Assembly: GCA_034770075.1 (NCBI GenBank)
Contig: CM068386.1
Span: 43,685,990-43,749,989 of the forward strand
Direction: 5' to 3'
DNA from: Aralia elata
Lineage: Eukaryota; Streptophyta; Magnoliopsida; Apiales; Araliaceae
DNA length: 64,000 bases
Shown: positions 57,912-64,000 of the stretch, piece by piece
How the letters are laid out: each line of letters opens with the position of its first letter
Numbering within the stretch: the first letter of the stretch is position 1
Notes under the pieces: model-generated
What the model saw: only the letters and a program-made list of their open reading frames with translations
Database searches by the model: none
Told to the model about the DNA's origin: nothing
Program-made: the position numbers and the translations under genes

Positions 57912-58622
57912 ATGACTGATATAGGAGGATCCAGTCAGGCTAGGGAGGAGGAGCCCCGTGATATTCATATAGTCCGAGAGCAGTTAGTGTAGAGAGAGCC
58001 ATCCCCATTGATCACAGTTGTAAGCCCTGAGTACGAGCCTGAGTTAGATCCCGAGGAGGATCCTGAAGAGATTGATGATGAGGAAGAAGAAGGTCCTGAT
58101 GAGTTTCCACCGAACTCTATCAGTACTAAGATGTATGACGAGCTTTATGACCGTAATATAGAGTTACAGGATAGCATTAGAGAATTAACGGAGCTAGCAG
58201 ATACGCGTCAGACCACCATAGAGCAGAAGAATGGCGAGATTGATGAGCTCGATGTATATCTTGGAGACGTGGAATGGAAGCTAGTTCAGGCGGAGAGCCA
58301 AAAGGAATAGTTATTAGCTAAGGTGGAGAAACTGAAGAGTGATCTGAGAGAAGAGTCTACAAAGCGTGCTAGAGCCGAGGACACGTGGATGAAGGTTACT
58401 AATCATGCAGATCGTGTTGAGGATGAGGTTTAGTCAAAGAAGGCCAGAATGGATGAGATGGATCATGCTTTCTACACAGCGATGGATAGAGCTCAGGATC
58501 GAGTTTTCCACTATCCAGTTTAGTTCGAGGATTTACCGTGGTACATGATAGATTGCAGGACGATGATTCCTATCATGGAGCAAGAGCGCAAAGAAGCTGT
58601 GCGACGTGGAATGTCTTTATAG
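57912..58622 (+). pseudogene. Accessory ORF upstream of gag: acidic, coiled-coil protein of unknown function
   Basis: A single frame of 236 codons from ATG 57912 (MTDIGGSSQAREEEPRD) to TAG 58620, interrupted only by four TAG codons (57990, 58308, 58431, 58521). Order: short N-terminus; strongly acidic stretch (PEYEPELDPEEDPEE, IDDEEEEGPDEF; about residues 38-68); heptad-like, charged coiled-coil region (about 75-180, e.g. NIELQDSIRELTELA, QKNGEIDELDVYLG, LLAKVEKLKSDLREE); C-terminal part with FEDLPWYMIDCRTM. No enzyme motif, zinc finger, signal or membrane segment. The absence of frameshifts over 711 bases says it was a real protein. It lies between PBS and gag, where chromoviruses usually have only a leader. 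I do not recognise the family. Confidence 0.7.
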
Positions 58623-58916
58623 GTCACGAATAGCAGTAATAATAAGTTAATTACTCAGAGAGTTAATATGATGTAAATATCAAATGAGATAAATAGTGGG
58701 ATATGATGATGTAATCCTGGAATTTTATAATTTCAGGATAGATGATGTAAATAACTATGATGTTATCTATGTTACGTTTTGAAGCAGTAAATGAATAAAA
58801 TACAAAAGTTTGTCAGATGTGCTATGTGTTATATGTTATTTATAAATGTTTAAATTAAGACTTAAATGTTTAAGTAATTGAGCAATAATCTAATAGCGTG
58901 TATTCTTAACAGTAAG

Positions 58917-60020
58917 ATGCCACCAAGAAGAAGACAGACATGTCAACAAACCCCCGAGGGATCTACGAACAACAACGAAACCAACGCTAATCCAATGCAG
59001 CAATTGGTGAATTTGCTAACGGGAGCATTTGCGAATCAACCCCAAGCTCAGGCCATGACTTTCAAAGACTTCAAGGCTATTGGACCCCCAGAATTTCAAG
59101 GGTCTATGAATCCGATCGAAGCTCAAACTTGGGTTATAGAAATGGAGAAGGTGTTTGACATCGCTAGAGTTAGCGAGGACCAAAAAACTACTTTTACAAC
59201 ATTTATGCTCAAATCAGAAGCTAGTTACTGGTGGCAAACTAATAAAACCCGAGGTGGTCAAAGGGTAATTTCGTGGGATAGATTCAAGGAAATGTTCTTC
59301 GAGACATATTTTTCGCCTAGTTCGCAGAACCAAATGGAAGTCCAATTCTTGGAACTGAAGTAGGAGAAAATGACAGTGCCTGAATACGCCGCGAAATTTT
59401 ATGAGTTGGCGAGGTTTGCGCCGTATCAAGTCAATACCGATGAGAGGAAGGCGAGGAGGTTTGAACATGGACTAAAGCCTTGGCTATATAGTTGAGTCTC
59501 TATGTTCCAACTTAAATCGTTTGTAGCAGTTTTGGAAAAGGCAATAATAGCAAAAGGGGAAAGTGATGCCCTGACAAAGTACAACCAGGAACAGAAGAAG
59601 AGAAAGAATAAAGATGAGAACAAAGCGGGTGGTAGCCATAGTGGCAGTAGTTAGAAGAGGAAGTGGAATGACAGTTTCTCTGGAAACAGTCAGCAGGGAA
59701 ATTAGAAGAAGAAGATTAAGGCGTGTGGTAACTGCGGAAAGAATCACGTGGGTGTTTACTTGAAAGGTAAGAGAGTATGCTTTAATTGTGGTCAGGAGGG
59801 CCACATTACACCAAATTGCCCTAGTCCGAAGAAAGGTGCGTGTTTCACTTGTGGATCAAAGGATCACTTAGCCCGTGACTGTCCTAAGAAAGTAACAGGA
59901 GGAACAAGTGGAGTGAGGGGAAACAGCAGTGGTGGCAATTTGACTATCACCGGACTGACGTCGTCAAATCGACCCACCGCCAGAACATTTAACATGATGG
60001 TGCAGGATGCTGTGTAGTCT
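58917..60020 (+). pseudogene. Element C Gag with two to three zinc knuckles
   Basis: One frame from ATG 58917 (MPPRRRQTCQQTPEGS) without frameshifts, broken by TAG 59361, TGA 59493, TAG 59652, TAG 59703 and TAG 60015. The Retrotrans_gag core is FKAIGPPEFQGSMNPIEAQ, SEASYWWQTNKTRGG and WDRFKEMFFETYFSPS. After a Lys-rich segment come CGNCGKNHVGV (incomplete knuckle) and two good CCHC knuckles, CFNCGQEGHITPNC and CFTCGSKDHLARDC (59770-59885). Gag coats the RNA; knuckles bind it. An ATG at 58878 in the same frame is possible, but the MPPRRR start is usual for the family. Confidence 0.9.
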
Positions 60021-60310
60021 AAGGATGTGGTGTTAGGTATCATTTCGATCAATGATATTAATGCTTACGTGTTATTTGATTCGGGTGCTACTTATTCATT
60101 TATATCCGACGATTTTGCTAGGAAATTAGAATTGGTTCAAGAAGAGTTAGACTACCCTCTGATCATAGAAATTGCAAATAGAGAAGTGATTCCTGTTAAG
60201 TTTATTCATAAAAGTTGTCGTGTAGATATTAAGGGCCATCTGATGACTGTAGATTTAATTCCAATAAACTTGGGGAGTTTGATGTTATTTTGAGAATGGA
60301 TTAGTTATTT
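60021..60310 (+). pseudogene. Element C protease
   Basis: Same frame as Gag: VLGIISINDINAYVLFDSGA, with the active-site DSGAT followed by YSFISDDFARKLEL, then a frame change near 60275 and ILRMD with a TAG at 60302 where tryptophan is usual. A retropepsin-type aspartic protease that would cut the Gag-Pol precursor. The catalytic motif is intact but the frame shift and stop separate it from RT. Confidence 0.85.
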
Positions 60311-60421
60311 AACCATGGGGCGATAATTGATTGTCAAAAGAAGTGTGTAAACCTAATAACTCCGAAGAAGACAAATGTAGTATTTTATGGCAGCAAGTCG
60401 CCTAGACAAGCGAGTTGTCTG

Positions 60422-61380
60422 ATGATGATGCAGGCCAAGAGATTGTTAAGACACGGATGTATAGGATATCTGGCCTACATAGTCGATACTCGAAAAGAGG
60501 GTGTGAAGCTGGAGGAAATACCAGTCGTTAAAGATTTTATGGATGTGTTTCTGGATGATTTGCCAGTACTTCTACCAGATAGAGAAGTTGAATTTGTAAT
60601 TGATTTAGTACCAGGAACTTCCCCTATATCAAAAGCCCCGTACCGAATGGCTCTAGTGGAGATGAATGAGTTGATGGTGCAATTGCAAGAGTTGTTAGAC
60701 AAGAAGTATATTTAGCCGAGCGTATCACCGTGGGGAGCATCAGTATTATTTGTCAAGAAGAGAGATGGATCGATGCGACTCTGCATGGATTATAGAGAGT
60801 TGAATAAAGTCACTATTAAGAATAGATACCCATTGCCTAGGATCGATGATTTGTTCGATCAGCTGAAAGGAGCCAAGTATTTTTCAAAAATAGATTTGAG
60901 AAGTGGATATCATCAGTTGAAGGTGAGGAAAGAAGATGTACCGAAGACAACATTCAAGACTCGATATGGTCATTATGAGTTTCTAGTAATGTCATTTGGT
61001 CTAACTAATGCACCTACAACATTTATGGACTTAATGAATAGGGTGTTTAAACCATATTTGGATATATTCGTGGTGTTGTTTATTGATGATATTCTGGTGT
61101 ATTCTAAAACCCAAGAAGGCATATAGAACACTTGAGAGTGACGCTAAAGGAATTAAGACAAGAGAAGTTGTACGCGAAATTTTCAAAATGTGAATTTTGG
61201 TTAGAGCGTGTGCAATTTCTTGGTCACGTGATTGACAAGGACGGAATCTCGGTAGACCCATCAAAGGTAGAAGCTGTGATAAATTGGGATCAGCCGAGAA
61301 CCCCGTCAGAAGTGAGGAGTTTTCTAGGATTGGCAGGTATTATAGATGATTTATTCAAGATTTCTCGAAGATAGCCACTC
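60422..61380 (+). pseudogene. Element C reverse transcriptase
   Basis: The open piece 60422-60715 covers the N-terminal approach (VKDFMDVFLDDLPVLLPDRE, FVIDLVPGTSPISKAPYRM) and ends at TAG 60713. The next (60716-61126) has VKKRDGSMRLCMDYRELNKV, KNRYPLPRIDDLFDQL, FSKIDLRSGYHQL with the first catalytic Asp, and LFIDDILVYSK with the Asp pair. A frameshift near 61115 is followed by the thumb (CEFWLERVQFLGHVIDKDGI, VRSFLGLAG). All catalytic residues are present; the enzyme is lost only through stops and frameshifts. Confidence 0.92.
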
Positions 61381-61889
61381 TGTTGACTAACTTGACAAGG
61401 AAAGTAGTTAAGTTCGTTTAGACGGAGAAGTGCGAGGAAAGTTTTCAAGAATTGAAGAAGAGGTTAAGTACGACACCTGTGTTATCTTTGACAGATGATA
61501 TAGGGAATTTTGTGGTGTATAGTGACACATCGCACAAGGGACTAGGCTGTGTGCTTATGCAAAACGGTAAGGTCATTGCGTATGCGTCACGACAGTTAAA
61601 AGATTACGAGAAAGGGTATCTGACCCATGATCTAGAGTTAGCCGCAATAGTGTTTGTTTTGAAAATTTGGAGGCACTATCTCTATGGGGAGAAATGTGAG
61701 ATCTACACAGACCATAAAAGTCTGAAGTATATTTTCACACAAAAGGATTTAAATATGCGTCAGAGGCAATGGTTGGAATTAATTAAGGACTATGATTGCG
61801 AAATTATGTATCATCCGAGAAAGGCGAATGTGGTTGCCGACGCCTTAAGCAAGAAGGGTCGGGAGAAATTATCATTGTTAACTGCTTAA
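61381..61889 (+). pseudogene. Element C RNase H
   Basis: After TAG 61419 the frame gives FVVYSDTSHKGLGCVLMQ (Asp of the active site), YASRQLKDYEKGYLTHDLEL with Glu, YTDHKSLKYIF with Asp, and ANVVADALSKK. The RT_RNaseH order is complete. It ends at a TAA at 61887 that is probably a mutated glutamine codon, because integrase sequence continues in the same frame. Confidence 0.9.
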
Positions 61890-63415
61890 GAGGAACTCAT
61901 ATCAAAAATGGCGAAGTTGGAGTTAGAGGTGAGGTATCCAAGAGAATCAGAAGAAAAATTATTTCAAATGGAAACTCGTCCAACCTTAGTGGACAAAGTA
62001 AAAGAAGCGCAACTTCAGGATGAGGAGTATGAGAAAATAAGGAAGAAAATGTCCGAAGGGGAGGAAGTTAAATTCAAAATCGATATCGAAGGATTGATGA
62101 GATTTGAAGGCAGAATCTGGGTTCCGCCGGTACAAGAAGTTAGAGATGAAATTTTGAGCGAGGCTCATAACTCGAGATATTCAATTCACCCAAGGAATAC
62201 GAAAATGTACCAGGATCTTCGACAACATTTCTAGTGGCCAAATACAAAGAGGGAAGTTACTGAGTGGGTTGCAAAGTGATTAAAATGTCAGAAAGTCAAA
62301 GCAGAGCATCAGAGACCAAGTGGGTTGTTGCAACCGTTGGAGATACCAGAATAGAAATGGGAGCATATTACGATGGACTTCGTGGTAGGTCTTCCAACTA
62401 CTCAGAAAGGCTATGATGCGATATGGGTTATCGTAGACCGACTGACGAAATCAACACATTTCTTACTGATCAAGATTAGATTTAATTTAGATCAATTGGC
62501 AAAACTATATGTTAAGGAGATTGTCTCAAGGAACAGTATTTCGGTGTTAATTGTGTCAGACCGAGATCCGCGTTTTACATCTAATTTCTAAAAGAGTTTA
62601 CAAGGAAGCTTGGGAACACAGTTGAGAATGAGCACAGCGTACCATCCTCAAACCGATGGCCAAAGCGAAAGGACAATCTAGACACTGGAGGATATGCTGA
62701 GAGCGTGTGTAATGGATTTCAAAGGGACTTGCGATGACCATTTACCTTTAGTTGAGTTTGCCTACAATAACAGCTAACACGTAAGTATTGGCATGCCGCC
62801 TTACGAAGCATTGTATGGACGAAAGTGCAGAACTCCACTGTGCTAGGATGAAGTTGGTGAACGCAGACTGTTATGACCTGAACTGGTACAACAAACTATA
62901 AAGATCGTCAAAGTGATAAGAGCCAGATTGTTAGCTGCTCAAGATAGACAGAAGAAATATGCTGATCAATACCGACAAAAGCGAGAATTTGATGTAGGAA
63001 GTTATGTTTTCTTGAAAGTATCTCCTTGAAAGGGAAGATAAGATTTGGTAAAAAGGAAAAGTTGAGTCCAAGGTTCATTGAACATTTTGAGGTGTTAAAA
63101 AGAGTTGGTGAAGTGGCGTATGAGGTAGCTTTACCTCCAGAGTTAGAACACATTCACAACGCATTCCACGTTTCGGTGTTACGACCATACAAGTCCGATT
63201 ACAAGCATGTTAAAGAGTATGAACCCTTACAAGTAGAGAAAGATTTGTCCTATGAAGAAGTTTCTGTTCAAATAGTTGACAGGAAAGAGCAGATGCTCAG
63301 AAATAAAGTTATACCTTCTGTTAAGGTAATCTTGAGGAACCACAACGCTGAAGAAGCTACGTGGGAACTCGAAGATAAGATGATGAAAACTTACCCTAAT
63401 TTATTTGCTTAATCT
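61890..63415 (+). pseudogene. Element C integrase with chromodomain-like C-terminus
   Basis: Zinc-binding part around EAHNSRYSIHPRNTKMYQDL and LKCQKVKAEHQRPSG (62160-62320). Core: ITMDFVVGLPTTQKGYDAIW (first Asp), LIVSDRDPRFTS (second Asp), YHPQTDGQSERTI (Glu), so the DDE triad is intact. The usual GPF-type region reads IEHFEVLKRVGEVAYEVALP, then HNAFHVSVLRPY. The last about 60 residues (VQIVDRKEQMLRNKVIPSVK, AEEATWELEDKM) are the chromodomain-like tail of Tekay/Del, thought to direct insertion to heterochromatin. Stops at 62232, 62277, 62352, 62589, 62679, 62775, 62844 and 62874, and a frameshift near 63025. Confidence 0.92.
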
Positions 63416-63522
63416 TTGTAAAGGAATTCTGGGGGCATAATCTTTTTAAGGAGGGAAGAATGTAACAAATGAGTTAATTGTGTGATGATTCTGCGAACAG
63501 AATCCTTATAAGGAGGGAAGAA
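63416..63522 (+). other. Element C 3' module: hairpin and duplicated polypurine tract
   Basis: Two PPTs with identical core AAGGAGGGAAGAA lie at 63448-63460 (followed by TGTAACAAAT) and 63510-63522 (followed by the LTR start TGCAACGATC). The hairpin GATTCTG-CGAA-CAGAATC sits at 63487-63504. The second PPT adjoins the real LTR; the first looks like an older copy of the PPT/LTR border. Confidence 0.85.
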
Positions 63523-64000
63523 TGCAACGATCAAAATTTGTATATATTATCTAAAATATTTATTGAATTAAATAAATATTTTAGTTGATCTATTTATTGA
63601 GCTAAATAAATAATTGATGATATTGTTTTGGAGTATTGTGTAAATTTTATAAAGTTTAATTGAATTTATGTTGTTACAATTTAATTGATTAAAGTGTGAC
63701 AATTGAAGCATATTATATAATAAGTATTTAAATAATTAAAAGAAGATTAATTTAATTTTCTCAAACAAAGGCTTATGGCTTTTGAATTCTATTTTAATTT
63801 AGTTTTTGCCAAACAAGCCTTATGGCTTTTGAATTTACGTAACTGATGAATTAGAATTAAAATACAGTATTATTACCTAGCAGTTTTTATTTGAAGGCTT
63901 TTACTAGTACTATCAGTTTATTTGCTAGATAAGGAAGAAAGAAAGAAAAAGAGAGAGTTGAGAGTTTAGAGAGAAAATTGAAACATGAAAAGAATTTTAG
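63523..64000 (+). repeat. Element C 3' LTR, first 478 bases
   Basis: TGCAACGATCAAAATTTG onward is colinear with 55027-55505, with differences of a few percent by eye. It is cut by the window edge. Confidence 0.9.

Larger units (their letters stand above)
55027..64000 (+). mobile_element. Element C: Tekay/Del-type chromovirus (Ty3/gypsy), right end outside window
   Basis: 5' LTR 55027-57690, PBS, accessory ORF, gag, protease, RT, RNase H, integrase with a C-terminal chromodomain-like segment, 3' hairpin, PPT and start of the 3' LTR at 63523. Gypsy order and the C-terminal segment place it among chromoviruses, most like Tekay/Del. By hand I count 21 in-frame stops in coding frames, 15 of them TAG, plus at least four frameshifts. 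The left flanking bases are ATCAT (55022-55026); the matching TSD is outside the window. Confidence 0.9.

Noticed and set aside
57912..58622. Programmed TAG readthrough in the accessory ORF and gag
   Set aside because: Four and four TAG codons respectively at irregular positions, with the same bias across pol, fit decay by deamination better than recoding.
1..64000. Prokaryotic features (operons, Shine-Dalgarno sites, rho-independent terminators)
   Set aside because: All recognisable sequence is plant transposon; no bacterial gene organisation anywhere.

Overview
The window looks like repeat-dense, AT-rich nuclear DNA of a flowering plant (probably a eudicot with a large genome; no species can be named). 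No intact host gene is visible. Almost all of it can be assigned to nested transposable elements: two Ty1/copia elements, at least six Ty3/gypsy insertions (an Athila-type element, chromovirus-type elements and long solo LTRs), one En/Spm-type CACTA DNA transposon and two MITEs. Most boundaries were placed to the base by finding TG...CA termini and matching target-site duplications (TSDs).

Layout. 1-10155: minus-strand Sirevirus-like copia element, running off the left edge, with its integrase split by a 3.8-kb solo LTR (1712-5501, TSD CCTTC). 10156-10974: short unassigned flank with a fold-back MITE. 10975-29031: minus-strand CACTA transposon with subterminal repeats, a TnpA-like gene and a TnpD-like (Transposase_21) gene, all decayed. 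It is split by a 2.6-kb solo LTR (13489-16101, TSD GCCTT) and by a 9.7-kb Athila element (16518-26179, TSD GTAAT) that has lost protease and the RT core. 29032-52325: 'element A', a non-coding gypsy derivative with 4.2-kb LTRs around only 0.93 kb. A young copia element ('copia B', 31620-40675, TSD TTATA) sits in its left LTR and a 4.8-kb solo LTR (43967-48784, TSD TCACC) in its right LTR. 52326-55026: remnant of another gypsy element with a Tourist-like MITE. 55027-64000: 'element C', a Tekay/Del-type chromovirus with a complete domain order, an extra ORF before gag, and many premature stops; its 3' LTR runs off the right edge.

How the parts relate. Nothing here forms a host pathway; the logic is parasitic and stratigraphic. 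CACTA is older than Athila (LTRs about 2% apart by hand) and element A is older than copia B (LTRs about 1.1% apart). Non-coding element A and coding element C share the same post-PBS leader hairpin and the same hairpin before the polypurine tract, so A probably used chromovirus proteins supplied in trans. Copia B moved recently although its own reading frames are ruined.

The most interesting signal is in non-coding DNA. At least four unrelated LTR-element lineages each carry their own array of short palindromic or near-palindromic motifs (CTCGCCnnGGCGAG; GCGCTGCAGCGC; CTYTACGA; TTGTGTCACACAA). Chromovirus LTRs that otherwise differ share a small set of positioned motifs and one hairpin with compensatory base changes.
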